From positions 6,499,761 to 6,563,760 of the forward strand of contig NC_044289.2 of the NCBI RefSeq assembly GCF_004027225.2: DNA of 64,000 nucleotides, read 5' to 3'. The notes below the pieces were generated by a model. The model did not search any database and had not been told where the DNA came from. It saw only the letters and a program-made list of their open reading frames with translations. The stretch is from Strigops habroptila (taxonomy: Eukaryota > Chordata > Aves > Psittaciformes > Psittacidae). The stretch's first letter is position 1. Each line of letters starts with the position of its first letter. Of the stretch, positions 1 to 13,479 are shown piece after piece. Both the position numbers and the translations under genes were made by a program.

Positions 1-416
1 GCTCTTAATTAATTTGGCCCTTTTAAGAACTGTCCCTTTTGCACAGCCAGGGGTTTTACTGGGCCTCCCTCAGTGCTGCCTTTGCTATAACCTGCTCTGC
101 TTTACCATGGTGCTGGAGCAGGATGTGTCCTTAGCACCTGGGCCACGGGGTGCTCCCTGCTGTGCCGGCTGTCCTGGGGAGAAGGTGGGCTGCGGCTGCC
201 TGCGTGTCTGATGTCTCCCTGCCCCTCTCCACAGGCTTGTGCCAGCTGAGGGGGACAGCCAGGAATGCTGCTGCAGAACCGGTGTGGTTATGGTTGTGCA
301 GTCTTTGTGCTCACCTGTGTGCTATGGTTGTGTGAGTTGTGAGTGGCTGAGGACTGGGTGCGAAGGGGAGGGAGACCAAAGGTGAGGAACTGCTGTGTAT
401 TCATATATATTATGCT

Positions 417-712
417 ATATCATGAGGGGACATCATGAAGACCAGGGGTGGTCTTGAGGGGAGATCATGAGAGGAGAGGTGAGGCGGTCATAAGGGGACA
501 GAAGGGTGACCATCAGGGGCAAGGGGAGATCGTGAGGCGAGAGCAGGGGCAGGTATGGGTCGTGAGGGGTGGCCGTGAGGAGAGATCTTGAGGGGACATG
601 GGGGTGGCCATGAGGGGTAGGGGCAGCAGCTATATAGTGTGGGCCACTGTGAGGGGGCAGATGAGGGGTGACTGTGACTGGAGATCATGAGGGGCAGCCA
701 TGAGGGGAGATC
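417..712. repeat. Degenerate purine-rich minisatellite (GATCATGAGGGG-type units)
   Basis: Variants of GATCATGAGGGG and GGCCATGAGGGG recur at irregular spacing, for example near 465, 527, 570, 606, 659, 684 and 697. The + strand is G/A-rich. Unit boundaries are imprecise, so the repeat is old or interrupted. Confidence 0.8.
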
Positions 713-723
713 AGTTTGCCCTT

Positions 724-813
724 AGTGACATGGGTTAGTGGTGGGCTTGACAGTCCTGGGGTAACGGTTGGACTCGATGATCTTTTCCAATCTAGCTGAT
801 TCTGTGGTTTCAT
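724..813 (+). mobile_element. CR1 LINE 3'-end fragment
   Basis: The stretch includes TTGGACTCGATGATCTTTTCC and ends TGATTCTGTGG, the characteristic 3' end of avian CR1 on the + strand. It is a short 5'-truncated relic without coding capacity. Confidence 0.8.
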
Positions 814-3009
814 TTGTAAAATGGCAAAGCCCAGATCCTGTCTATGTGAGCTGTATCTGTTCTACCAATGCAGTTGCAGCAACATGTTACTATTGTATTC
901 AATGCTGTAGAATAATTGCTCCCATGTGGCTTCTCCGATTAAGCTTTCATTGCCAAAAGAAACATGACTTTTATTTTTCACTTTATGGGCAGATAGCTAA
1001 TATATGCTAATGAGACTCAAGCCCTAAATGCAGTGTTGCTAGGTGAGACCAGCCGTGCACCACTTGGAGTTGCACAAGTGAAATGGTTTAGTCCCTGTGG
1101 TTATTTCAGACTCGCTATTGCTCCTTACCTGCTGAGTTAACTTAAAAACCTGTCTCAGCACTTGTTCTGCTTGTGCAAATGCACCTCACTGGGATATTCA
1201 TCCCAGCCCATGCAGCCGAGCCAGCAGAAGTTTCTAGTTTAGCCTGTCCTTCATCGGTTGAGGGGACCATCTCCTCAGCAAGTGGAGCTAGGCAATTTGG
1301 CTGTGCTCTGAATTGGTGGCTTTGGTCCATTACTGTTCGAACCAACTGATCTCTTTATTGGCAACCACAGCAGGAAGCCTGGAAAAGACTCCTTGTGCCC
1401 TGTGGCACCTTTTCCTCCTTGGAGGGTGCTGCTGTCCTTGAGCAGTGAGTGTGAGCAACCAGCACAGTGACCCTTGAGATCTTGCTGCCTCTGCTATCCG
1501 GAGCTGTTCCTGCTCTGCTAGGGCTCAGTGGATGCTCCAGGTTGCAGGCTGCAAGGCCCAGAAGCTGGCTCCCTGGTGACTTATTGCCCAGGACCTCCAG
1601 GTAGGTGATGCAGATCCCACAGCCACTTCCCAGCCTGAGAGCTGCATGTCTGCTTAGTGGCCGGTTTGCAGCAATGAGGTATTTGCATTTGTGAGTGTAT
1701 CTTCTTTTCTGCCGCAGATCCCACAATTTGCTCTGCAGCACTTGTGCAACTCACCTGGTGCTTGCCACAGGTTTGGCATTTCAAGTTAAAGTTAGCCCTG
1801 GCTTTTAAGATCTATTCCAACCCATTTAACTCCTGAGCTTTTTGTGGAAAACCAAGATGGAAAATTTAAAAGCCTACATCAGCTGCTGTAACTCATGAAG
1901 TAAATAGGAAAGCTACAATAAACTTTACAGTCAGAAAAGGAAGAGCCGTGCTTTATATAAACCCTCACTTTGTTCAAAGACAGTTTATTATCAAAGGATA
2001 ATTTTAGGTGACAGTTGATGCTGGGGTATTTTGTGCTGGTTTTTAATTACTACTACTTTTTTGTTATACAGCATGATGCTCGAGCAGATACTCAAATAAG
2101 CAAGATTGGCTCATCATTCCTCTTTAATTCCACACCGTGTCACTTTGGAAGGGAAATGGCTTGGTAAAAGCCAGAGAGTTCAGATATGATGCTGGCAGAT
2201 CGTTATGAAATATTCACAAGACATTTAGTTTAACTTGGTGCTAATTGAACACTGACAGCACAAGTTACTCCTGCCTGCAGCAATAGTCTATCACGTTTAG
2301 GCAAGTGGCATTCCTTCCCCTTTGATGCTCTCCTAGATAGGAGGCTGTAAAGGGAGCACAGTTAATAACCAGAAGACACTTGGATGAGCAGCATTAGAGA
2401 CAGATCCTGCATTTGTGGTGCGGGGAGGATCCTCTAAAGCTGGTGAAAGTTTATTTGCACAGGGGCTGTGGTAAGACCTCAGCTATCTCTATGAAATTAC
2501 TCAGTACTATGTGAGGGGTGAACTGAAATTAATAGAGGTGTTTTAGTATTTTAAAAAATATCTTCCTTAGTGAAGACACTTAAAAACAAGACTATTTGCA
2601 GATGAGCTAATGTCACTTTTCTGAAGCCATGACCCAAAAGCCTGTCTTGCCCTGACATAAGAGGGTTTCCAGGGCAGTTATAGCTGTACTGGTGTAACAG
2701 CGTGTTTTAATATGGAGACATGGTCTTATTTACTTCTTTCATTTTTATTTCTATAGCTCAACATACTGTTTGCTGATATTTGAGAGTTTATTGCTTATTT
2801 GTAAGTTCAGCTTCCCCATGGACATTTAATAACAGGAATTTTCAGACTATTTTAATTGTCTCTTATTCCAGAGCCAAGCAGAGTTTAAAAGAGAGTATTT
2901 AATGCCATCATTTTAGTCATCAGACTTGATGTGTGGCCTAAATAGCTTGGATCAAAACTCAGTACCCAGCTTTGCCTGAAACCCTCTGCCCATCTGTGAC
3001 TTAGATGCA

Positions 3010-3062
3010 GTCATCTGCCTTGGGTGCCTCAGTTTCCTGGCTATGGAGATAGGCCAAGTTGT
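3010..3062 (-). repeat. MIR-like ancient SINE fragment
   Basis: TTGGGTGCCTCAGTTTCCTG resembles the CTCAGTTTCCTCATCTG part of MIR elements. It is short, and the family and strand assignment are tentative. Confidence 0.3.
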
Positions 3063-5664
3063 TAATCAAGGACACTTCTCGTCTTCCCATTTGGAGGAGT
3101 TTGCTCCAAGCTTGTCCTGTGCAGTTAGCACACGGGGTGCACAGTGTGCAGGAGTGTGCAGGAACAGCTGCCTCCACATGGACCTTGCTCCCCTCTTTGC
3201 ACTGCAGTCCATGCCAGCCACTTTGTCACTCTCAGTGTAGCTGAAGGACTAAGTGACTTCCACTTGTAGAAACATGTTAGAAAAGTGACCCATAACATTT
3301 TTAATCCCCTGGTGGAAATGGATAGGTGCCCAGTTCACCTACCCTGGGGAGTTAAACTGAAGATAGTCACATAGGGGAAGGTATGAACGAAACTGTGACC
3401 AAATGTGGAGGTGACAGTGACTTAGATTACAGGAGTTCATCTAGCAAACGGCGCGGTGACTCTGAGCTCTGACTGCTTGCTGGCTGTAGAAAGGCAGACA
3501 GTAGTGCAACCACCATGACTAACCAAAGTAGTAGTAGTACAACTAGTAGTAACCACCTCAGAGCTCCAGCAGCTCACAGGAGTGAAGACCTATTGTTCAG
3601 TGCCTGTACAAATGCAGGGCAAATGAGCATCCCCTTCCCTGTAGTCCTCATGAGGAAGCTACAGATGGGTGCGAAGAGCCAAGGAAGATGACTTAAAATG
3701 TGAGTAATATTGCACAGGCAGTAGTTGCAGCACACGCTGCTGCTGAGGCTTTGTTTTTCCTTTTTATACAGAAATCATTGGAAAAGGGGAGAGTTAAGAA
3801 AGGATTTAAAGGACGCAGCTGTGACTTCTTTGCAGCTTGGGGTAGGGTGAAGGGTGAAGGATGGTTTCTGAGCTGGGCAGACTGGAAGCAGCAGCTGCTG
3901 ACTTGGGGTGATTCCCATTTCACTTGCCTCCAGTGCCAGTCCTGGGGGACTTTAGGATCACCCCAAAGGAGCTTGTCTGAGGTGCGGGGGACACCCAACT
4001 GGGGTTGCAGGGATGGGTGATCAGGTACATATAAGCAAGAGAGAAAAAGATCTTTCCAGTAGCAGGAGATCTTTCCAGCCCATGCAGAATCTGTATATAA
4101 GGTCACAGCTGAGCTGAAAGCCGCAGAAGCTGAGCTTTTCTGCTCTAGAGTTTTATGTGAGTTGGCTGATGGCTCTAGATAGCAATCTGCTGTAAAAACA
4201 CACCTTGCTTTCAAGAAAGACATGGTCTTAAACACAATCTCAAAAGCCAGGGATGCAATACTGGACTAAAAGAGCTCCCAGACTTCCTTTCTGTGACACC
4301 CCCTCCCGTCTTGGTCTGCTGAATATCGCTCTCCCAGTAACACTGTCCATGGGAGGGCTGAATAACCTTACAGCCCCCCTATGTCTGTATAAAACATCCT
4401 CACTAGAAGAAGCATAGGGAGAGATGTGAAATGTCCCATCCTCCACAGAGTTCCCCTCCAAGTGGCTTCCATAAGCATCACTCTTGAGGGGGGAAAATAA
4501 ATGAGGTTTTCAAAACTGTTTTACTTGATTCATTTCATTCTGGGCTAGAGCAAGGCAAATAAGACAGTGGGAGGACTTCGCTGATAAAATTTTTTGGTGT
4601 TTTTTTTAATTCTCTGAAGCAGAGAATACCCGAAGATAACACAACAGCAAATTACTGCATATTTTAAACCCTTGTAGCTAAACATTCCCTTCTGGGGCTG
4701 CGCCAGGTATCTCGCAGTGCCAGTGAAAATGGGATACAGATGTTCACTTGTTTGGATGGAGACACTGCAATAATTCATGCCTGCTACAAATAATAGGATG
4801 GCTCATGCTTGCAAAAAAATATCCCAATCTTTTTGTCAGTAATAAGAAAATATATTGTCTGTACCTATATTAAGGAAAATAAGGTCTGTAAAAAAACTGT
4901 GAAGTGTGTTTTTCAGTTTCCAAAATGTAACTTCTATTGTAGGGATGCAGCCTGTGCTGGTAGAAGTGCTACTACCACGGGTGTCATCACTCAGGGGAGT
5001 GAGTTGAGGTCTGGGACAGGTATATGGAGTGTTAAATACCTGCTGCTAATTGAGTATGAACAGAGGACCTGAGCTTGCAGAGCAGTGGAGGTTTGGGATG
5101 TTGTGTTGGATTTTTTTACAACTTTAGGTTTGAATACTTGCTTATTTTTGTAATTTAGGTGGTTTTAAAATGTTACCTCTGAGTTTGAACTTGCTTGTGG
5201 TGAAACCAGTCTTATTAAATTCCATAGTAACAGTGTTCAGGAATGTGTTCTGTCCGTTTTAATGGATGGAAATGGGAGCTGCATATCCCAAAAATACATA
5301 GGGATGGGATAGGGAGAAAGCAGCGCTGAGCCCATCATGCTGCAACACGACAGCAGGGCTGACGCTCACCTCCTGCTTTCTCATGTGTAGCAGATAACTG
5401 CAAAACTGGCATTTGCCAGAAGAATTTGTTAGCATTCCTGAATACCTGCACCGCTGGTTTCCTGCTGGTGTGCTCCTGTCAGGAGAGGTACAAACAGGTT
5501 CACACCTGCTGTATAGCTCCAGGTTGAAGGAGTGCATGTGCAGATTAGGCAGGTAGGAATTGCGCTCTTCAAATTAGACTCCACTTCTTGCAATGGGAGC
5601 TCTCTGCTTTCCCTGCTGGTCTATTTTTCACTTTCTTCTTGCAATGCCCATATTAAAATGAAGA

Positions 5665-5707
5665 TTTTTTTTTTTTTTTTATTTTTTTTTTTTTTTTTTT
5701 TTTTTTT
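5665..5707. repeat. Poly(T) tract
   Basis: T16-A-T26. No retrocopy or element body could be recognised beside it. Confidence 0.9.
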
Positions 5708-7000
5708 AATAATCTTAGTTCAATTTCATGGTGAGGCTGCAACTGGATCCAAAGCTGCACTTCTGGAAACCCAGCACCAGTGCTGTGTGAACGTTTTAAA
5801 GGTGTGCACAGTTTTTCCCTCTTGCTCCCCCAAATTTTACTTTCTCGGTAATTTTTATGAAGTGGGTTTGGGCTTGACACAACAGGCACAGTTTGGGATG
5901 TAATGACTTATTCTTCTGGTTTCTTTGGGAGGAGTTTAACCATTTGCTTAACTTTCTCAAAATTTAGCTGAAGAATCTCATTTTGAAACATCCCCCCCCT
6001 GAAAATCTCTTGATTCAGTGGCACTGAAACGCAGTGCTTTATTTCCCTAATTTTACTTTTTTTTTTCAACTGTTTTTCTTGGCTTAAAACACTCACCAGA
6101 TTTTTTTTCCACTTTAATGAAAAGTTTTGGCATTCTGAAATGGCATCTCTTGCAGGACGAACTGTTAACTGATTGTTTTCCCCCATTACTGTTTACTACA
6201 CTGAATTTTTCACATCAGTGCAGACCATGGACAAGCATAGCTAGCCCTATACATTAGGGTAGTGATTTTTCAGTCCCCATCAATATGCAGACCATTCAAA
6301 TCTTTCCAGGGGAAATGTGGATCCCTGAATAGCACATTTCTGGCTGCTAACAGCCAAATACCTTTTCTCATATCTCTGTGGACTCCTTGAAGTCCCCAGA
6401 CCCCCAGAAGTTCACAGACCACAGCTAAAAACTGCTTCAGGGTCACTCCCACTTGCTCACATAATGTAGTAGTTCAGCAAATACACGCTGCCCCACTGAT
6501 ATCTCTTCAGTGGAGTTAGTCTCAGCCAGAAATAAAGGCAAGGTCTATTTTTTTCTTCTGTAAGTATGTTCAAAACATGAATTTCCATGAGTTTCCAACA
6601 TAAGACCTATATCTGCATGGTAAGTAGAGTCACTTTCACTTGCAAATGAGGTTGGATCTGCTAAAAAATCTGCTAATTTGCAATAAAAATAGCATCCATC
6701 TTTGCTCTGCAAATATAGCCTCTTTGAAAACTGTCCCATTTTCAGAGCTGTAGCAGCTTGTAGGATGGAGAAAGGGGAAGGAGGAAATACCTTGCGTTTG
6801 AAGTCACTTTGTATTTCTCCAGGACTATTTCACACACCTTTAGTCATTATGTTGCTTTTTGTGTTGTCACGATAATTTTCACAGCACCAGACTGATCTAA
6901 ACAGTGTGACTGCGCTGCAGAAGCAAGGGAAGCTGGATTGATTGGGAGGGAGAAGGATTTGTTCAGACATAAATATCTCCTGCCATATTGAGGGGAGTTT

Positions 7001-7022
7001 AAAAAAAAAAAAAAAAAAAAAA
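7001..7022. repeat. Poly(A) tract
   Basis: Twenty-two consecutive A residues. The preceding sequence does not resemble a processed transcript or a known SINE. Confidence 0.9.
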
Positions 7023-7618
7023 GAAAAATGGCCAGCCAAGAAATTGCTTTTTGTAGGAACGTTCTGTTTCTCTGTTTCTCTCCTTTCCCTTTTTTAATGT
7101 GTGCTTCAGTGGGAGAGACCAAGAACAAGGGGAAGCCAAGTGGCTATTTAATGAGTCTGTGATGCTGAATGCAGCTGCTCTTTCAGGTGGGTGAAACTGG
7201 AAGGAACAGAAGACAAGGAAGGTGAACATGTGTGCAGTGGATGGTATTAAATAAGGAGGTCTGGTCATGTGAGGTCTTGGTGGGGAAACTGCTGACTTTC
7301 TTGCAGGTTAAATGCTTGAAGGAATTGCAGAGTCAGGCTCCAAGAAAATGAAGGCATACACCAAAAAATCAGCACCTCAGCACACAAACAGGCAAAAATA
7401 CCAGGTGCAGGGAGGAAAGCCAGTGCAATGCCTTCTGTCCCAATCTTCCTGCACCCAGTGAAGGATGCAGAGATTGCATAGAGAAGAGCAGGTATTGTTG
7501 TACCCATAGAGCAACACCTACCTGGCCATCACTCTTATCTCATGCATCGGGTTGCTACCTGCATGTCTCTAGGGTTCCAGACTTTCAGAAACCTCCCATA
7601 ATGGCATGATGAGATGGA

Positions 7619-7687
7619 TTTCTTGCTATGTGTGTTTCTTGCTATGTTTCATAGGAAACATCTTGGTGATGTTTCCTATAAGAAAGT
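7619..7687. repeat. Hairpin-forming inverted repeat with adjacent direct repeat
   Basis: ATAGGAAACATC (7651-7662) pairs perfectly with GATGTTTCCTAT (7668-7679) around a 5-base loop. AAGAAA after the right arm can also pair with TTTCTT at 7635-7640, leaving a 10-base bulge. TTTCTTGCTATG occurs twice (7619-7630 and 7635-7646). No function is assigned. It could be a relic of a small mobile element. Confidence 0.7.
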
Positions 7688-9644
7688 CTGTGCTCTGGGG
7701 GATAGGAAACGTGTGGCATCAATCTAGGATTTCAGAGTCGCATAGAAACTGTCAGTAGTATCTTCTAAGGTTACGCTTGTAGGACTGAGCCCTTCCCTGT
7801 TCTAGTACTCACATCTGCCTGGCTTGGCAGTGTTGCTTTTGACCTACTGTGGCCAGTGTGATGACATTCAGTGCAGGCTGGAAATGTTCCTTGTGCTCCC
7901 ACGGCTTTTCCTTTAAGGGAGGAGCTGAGAGATGCCGCAGCTTTGGAGCTGACGATTTGAGTTCTCTCTTGGTGCTTGTCACTCTTGAGTATTTTGGGCT
8001 AGAGCTTGTGGACTAGTGTAACGAAATCAATCCACCTGTAAGTAGGTATGAGGACAGTATGTGATCAGAGGTCTTGCCAATAAAGATGGGATGTGTTGCA
8101 GCTTTATTTTTGCATTGTTCTTCACATTTCTCCTCTGCTAAGGCCAGCTGTGATGGGTCACACTGTGCTTTACACAGCGTCTGAGCTTTGAACCGAGGTT
8201 TGGGTTTGGTATGTCCAAGTTTCTGACACCAAAAGTCTTGGGTGGAAACTTGCTTGTGTCTGGATAGTTTGCAGCAGGCAAAACTCTTAAAAGAAGAGCA
8301 GCTATTTGCATATTCATAATGGCACATACAGTACTTGAGAAAAGCCCTTAATTTCTGCTGTGGTGGATCTGGAAATTCACTTCTGGCCATGCTCAGCAGC
8401 ATCTACCCCCAGTCTCTGAAGAGTACGGATCAAGAGGAGCTTTTTGGCCCTTTTCCTCTGAGAAAAACCACTAATTTCTTCCATTTGAGCACATTATTAT
8501 TTTTTTAACAAAAGAGCATGATACAGCTCTATACACCAGTTGGAAGCAACGTGATTTGTGTCATGAATACTAATATGCGTTTGACAGTATCCTATAAATT
8601 CAACACGTTCTGGAGAGCGTTAACAAGAGTTGTAGGAACCATACTTAAATTCTTCCCCTACTTCTTTTCAATTAAAAGAAAAGAAGCTTGTGAGAGTCTG
8701 TATTTGTATCCAAAACAAATATGGCTTGGGTCACGGCAAGACTTCTGCACGCCGTGCTAGACCTGGGTCTACAGCACATTCATTGCTTTTCGTCTCCATG
8801 ACTCACCCTAAAGCTATAGGAAACAAAAGCTGAAGCTATGTAGATGTGATTTCTAGTTCATTTGCTGTTCATTAGAAAGATTTTCTCTCTCTCATTTGCA
8901 GCACCCCTGCTGCTGCGTGTTCATTAGGAGAATGGAATGTATTCCAAATATTTCCTAGCTCTGGCAGGGCAGATGGTGGAAAGTAATTTTCCAAACTCTT
9001 CTAGAAAAGGGGGGAAAACACACACCCTAATAACCCCAAGTCACCCCCTGCACACCAGAAGAATTTGGCATTTGTGAGTGCAGACGTGCCGTACACTTTC
9101 TGTCTCTCTGGTTGTACAGTGCCGTGTGTCGGAGTGGTGGGAAGTGTGTATGAATGGGAATGTATCACATTACATGTGGGATGTTAGCAAGGCTGGGATT
9201 TTTTTTCACAGGAAACTGCATTTGCAAAGAGCACACAACAACATGCAGTACCCTAAAAGATGTGTGTGAAGGAGTGAGCAAGATTCATTTCCTTAAATCT
9301 TCTGAGCAATCCAGTGCTTAAGGGAATTCCAGGGAGGGAGGACAGAGCCTGGGCCATGCTCCAGTTTCTCTGTTCAGCCCCGTGCAGAGGCATGAGGCAA
9401 ACTGGAAGCTCCTCAGACACACCATCCCCATCCCCTGCCCTTCACCAGCATGGGTAGAAGGATGTCCAAGTGCTCAGAATGGTGGAGGAAGCAGCTCTGG
9501 CTGCGTTTCCCTTCTGCTCCCTGCGGAGTTGGGGGAGCACACAAGCCAAGGCCAGATTTAGCTCTTGGATCCACATGAAACATCTCTCTGCCGACTGCTC
9601 CCTTCCTTCGTGCTTAGCCTCTTGTCACGGGAGTGGAAGTTGTA

Positions 9645-9661
9645 CACACACACACACACAA
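9645..9661. repeat. (AC)8 dinucleotide microsatellite
   Basis: Eight AC units plus a final A. Confidence 0.92.
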
Positions 9662-10366
9662 GGGGAACAGAAAAGCCGAGTGAATATGCAGCAGGCAGAG
9701 CCAGGAACACAATGCGGGCAAAACAAAGAGCAGGGCTGTATTTACTGCCTTCCCGGTGGCATTCACTTCTTGTGCTTGGAGCTGGTTTCCTCTTTTCACG
9801 AGCCTCTTGACCTGCAGATCCCTCTCCTCGGCAGACAGACCCCAAAGCCCCGCGGCTGGATCCTTATGCCTCTTCAGATCAAACCAGCAAAACATTTTGA
9901 ACACAGAGCCTGAACTGTGTGTTTGCATCGAGGCTTTAAGCTCCTTGGTGCTGGCACCCGGGGTTCCTATTTGTTCTCCAGCTCCTGAGGACAGCAATGG
10001 TGCTAAATCAATACAAACAAACCAAGAGAGGCTTGAGGCAGCACGGCAGAGTACCACAGCCCCGGGACTGCGCCTGTGGAAGGTGCCTCTGGCTCTGATC
10101 TGGGCTGTCAGCTCAGACCAGCACCCCCAACACACAGAAACCTGGCAGAACAAGAAACTTCCTCAGACAAAGGGCATCAGTTGCCCCGCCTGTGCCACTG
10201 AGACATGCAGCTTTGGAGGGAGGCACTTTGACAGCTGCTGTAAAACCCCATCAGGTTTTCAAATCTAAAGTGGTGGATATTTAAGCCCCCTCTTTCTCCA
10301 GGCACTCTGGCATTGCAGAGCGTGTGGGTGCAGGTGGAGCTGTTGGGGCCTCTCACTTGATTCATT

Positions 10367-11115
10367 TCATAGAATCATAGAATTATTTAGGTTGGAAAAG
10401 ACCTTTAAGGCCTTTGAGTCCAACTATTAACCCAGCACTGCCAACTCTACCACTGCACCATGTCCCCAAGTGCCACATCGACACATCTTAAATACCTTCA
10501 GGGATGGGGACTCCATCACTTCCCTAGGCAGCTTGTTCCAATGCTTGACAATCTTTTTAGGGAAGAATTTTTTCCTAATATCCAATCTAATCCTCTCCTG
10601 GTGCCACTTGAGGCTGTTCCCTCTCATCTTATCCTTGTTACTTAGGAGAAGGGATGAACCCCCACCTTGCTCCATCCTCCTTTCAGGTACCTTTAGAGAG
10701 CGATAAGGTCCTCCCTGAGCCTTCTCTTCTCCAGACTAAACCCCCCCAGGTCCCTCAGCCGTTCCTCATCACACTTGTGCTCCAGGCCCTGCACCAGCTC
10801 TGTTGCCCTTCTCTGGCCCCGCTCCAGCACCTCAGTGTCTCTCTTGCAGTGAGGGGCCCAGAACAGAACACAGGATTCGAGGTGCGGCCTTATCAGTGCC
10901 CAGTGCTGGGGACAATCACTGCCCTGGTCCTGCTGGCCACACTATTTCCAACACAGGCCAGATGCTTGTGGCCTTCTTGGCTACCTGAGCACACTGCTGG
11001 ACCTGTTCAGTGGCCATCAGTCATCACCCCCAGGTCCCTTTCTGCTGAGCAGCTTTCCAGCCACCCTTCTCCCAGGCTGTAGCATTGTGTGGGATTGTTG
11101 TGACCCAGCACTCCT
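10367..11115 (-). mobile_element. CR1 LINE fragment, 3' part, antisense to PMEPA1
   Basis: The left end has TCATAGAATCATAGAATT, the reverse complement of the CR1 terminal octamer repeat. The CR1 3' UTR and the C-terminal end of the reverse-transcriptase ORF follow in reverse, with landmarks such as CAGGGATGGGGACTCCATCAC and the TTGTGACCCAGCA stretch near 11100. At about 750 bases it is the longest CR1 copy here. ORFs read across it on either strand (for example 10654-11082) are not host genes. Confidence 0.92.
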
Positions 11116-11639
11116 GGACCTTTGGGTGCAGATGTATGAAGAAGCAGATCACAAGCAGACACTTGAAAGAGCACTGAGAAAGGGTGTACCCACCGAGCAC
11201 AGGGCAGGAGACACCTCTGAGCCCATATTCAGCTTTCAGGCAGCTCTATCCTGTGCCATCCGACCTTCCTGTAGGCTTAGCCAACTGTGGATAGAGCAGC
11301 GTGGTGCGCATTGTGTGACAGCTTTGCGGAAGCAGAGTTGTGAAACGGATGCTCTGTGGCTGCCGTGACCTTAAAACCCATTGCTGGGTCACCCAGCAGA
11401 GAATGAGGAGAATTCCTTCCGAACAGCCGAGTGTGGGTTCGGAACTGCTTTTCTGCTTTAGCTAGCCAGAGCTCCCGCCAGCCAGGACCGTCTCTCCGCA
11501 CCGTCAGCTGAGATTCAGGCACGTGTCTAAGCTACATCTAATACCTCAACCTGTATTTTTCATAGCCTGACAGAGTTTTAAACTCCTCTCCATCAGCTAT
11601 GGCCAGTAGCCTTCAGAGATGAGCACTGCCTGTAATTGA

Positions 11640-12200
11640 TTCACCGAGAGTCCTGCTAATTTGTTTTTGCTCAATTGTTGCAATATATTTCATTCCAAGT
11701 GATTATGCTCTGGAGTCGAGCTTCCTTCAGGTAATTTACAGTGTAGCCTACGTATGTGTAAAAAATTTATCGTGATCGTGGTTTTAATTAAAATGCATAT
11801 GATAATACCAAGAGGAGAGAGGGGGAGGAAGGGAGGGAACCCAGATTAAGTTTTTAATTGTTTTAATAGTGAGATTTGTTTCCGTGAGAACAGGGCATAT
11901 TGGTTTCCTTGGAAACATTGGCGATGTATTAGCTGTATAAAATCTAGCATAAAAGATTTGCGAAAGTGAAGCCTTTAGGTTTTAACTGATATTATAACTC
12001 TTTTCATTTGGAAAATCAGATTCATACATGGCCCCTGGAGTCCCCAAAAGGTGTCTTTTTTGTGTTTTTCTTTTAAGCCTTAGAATTAACGATTTCACAG
12101 ATTATCAGAATCATTAGAAACCTAAAATTGCAGTAACAACAAAAAAAAAAACCTTCAACAATTCAATATTCCCGATTCATATGATTTAATTAGATGTGCC
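11640..12200. promoter_or_regulatory. AT-rich candidate regulatory block upstream of the second CpG island
   Basis: This ORF-poor block is dense in homeodomain/POU-like words such as TTTTAATTAAAATGCATATG. It also contains GTTTCCTTGGAAAC (11903-11916), whose core TTCCTTGGAA fits a STAT-type TTC-N4-GAA site. The texture resembles conserved non-coding elements, but conservation could not be tested. Confidence 0.3.
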
Positions 12201-13479
12201 TGTAAGTTCTCCTTGTGCCAAGCTGTATGAGGCTCAGGCAAGACCCTACAGAATTTGAGAAAGAAGTACAAAAATTTGGCGTTTAAACATCCCAATAAAA
12301 CCAGAGATTATTGGTAATTGAGCAGTAGGTGATGTTTTCTGTACATCCCACGTTCAGCTATTTTATTGTACACAACACCGGTACCTGGATGTACACAATG
12401 CACTCCAGGCAGCTTCGAGTTCAGGGTATTGCTGTAGCTGCTGCTCACGATCTGGCCTCGCACAAAGTCTCTGATGCCTCTATTTTTCCTGGCGTCAGTC
12501 TTGGGAAAGAGAGTACCCCCCAAGAGCCTCATCCCCAGAGCCAGCACATCAGGTCTGGTGCTCCAACACCTCACAGCACCACAGGAGGTCAAATACACAT
12601 TTTAAGGTTGTTCGCATCCGAAGTTAAAACATTTACTTGTCATTCTCTCTGAAAATCAGGCTCCCAAATTATCAATTTTGTCTCTTTTGTGTTAGAAAAG
12701 CCTCGTGAGGGAGGATTCAGCTCTCTGCAGTCGAGTGGGATTGAAACAACCAATTTTAATATCTGTGATTCACCTCTGAGCCCAAACTGTGATGATATAG
12801 TGCATCTGGGGATCAAATACTGCTAACGCTCTCTTTTAAACACAAGGAGGGAAAAAAAAAGACTGCAGATAAAGTACCAGATGTAGGATTTTGGACTATC
12901 AGAGAAGAGAATGGATGGCTTAGTTTTAGCATGTAAGACTAATCACTCAGTTGAAATCATTTCAGCAGCTGAGTAAATAGACTTACGGAAAAGGCATTTA
13001 TGGGATCATTTGTGTTCCAGGATCCTCCCTCCTTCCTAGTCCTCCTGTTTGTTTGTTTTTCTGTCTCTTTGGTGTTGAAGCTTCCCAGTTAACAGGTTTA
13101 TTAGGTAGTGATGACGATGTCAAATGTGCAGCTAGGCAATGCACATGGCCCCGCGGCTGCAGGGCCGAGCGAATGGAGTGCAAGTTCAACAGCCCGTCCA
13201 TGAACAATGGGCCTCTCTGCAGCACGGGGCTGTTCAGCTGCGCGCTTGGCTCGCCGCCACCCAGAGCCATGGCCACTCGAGCCCGAGCTCAGCTCCACCA
13301 CGCGTATCTTGCCGACCTTCCCTTCTGCTCCGGTGTGATTCCCACCAGCAGCACCCAGCCTGCTGCCTCCACGTCTCTCAGTGACCCACCCCGGGGACTT
13401 CCCGAGCGGTGTTTCCCGAAGTGGCACTTTGGGGGCATAAAATAACCGACGGGAGGCATAGTTCAGGGCACGGTTCTGG

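Larger units (their letters stand above)
1..13479. other. Upstream non-coding region with repeats, no supported gene
   Basis: Open frames here are short, overlap on both strands and resemble no protein family. Recognisable contents are a purine-rich minisatellite (417-712), CR1 pieces (724-813, 10367-11115), homopolymer tracts, an (AC)8 tract, a hairpin (7619-7687) and an AT-rich block at 11640-12200 that looks like candidate regulatory DNA. From 13053 to 13535 both strands have overlapping ORFs (130 codons on +, 144 on -) as GC content rises into the CpG island. Neither looks like a known protein. Confidence 0.7.

Noticed and set aside
10654..11082. 142-codon ORF on the + strand
   Set aside because: It lies inside a reversed CR1 element and reads it on the wrong strand.
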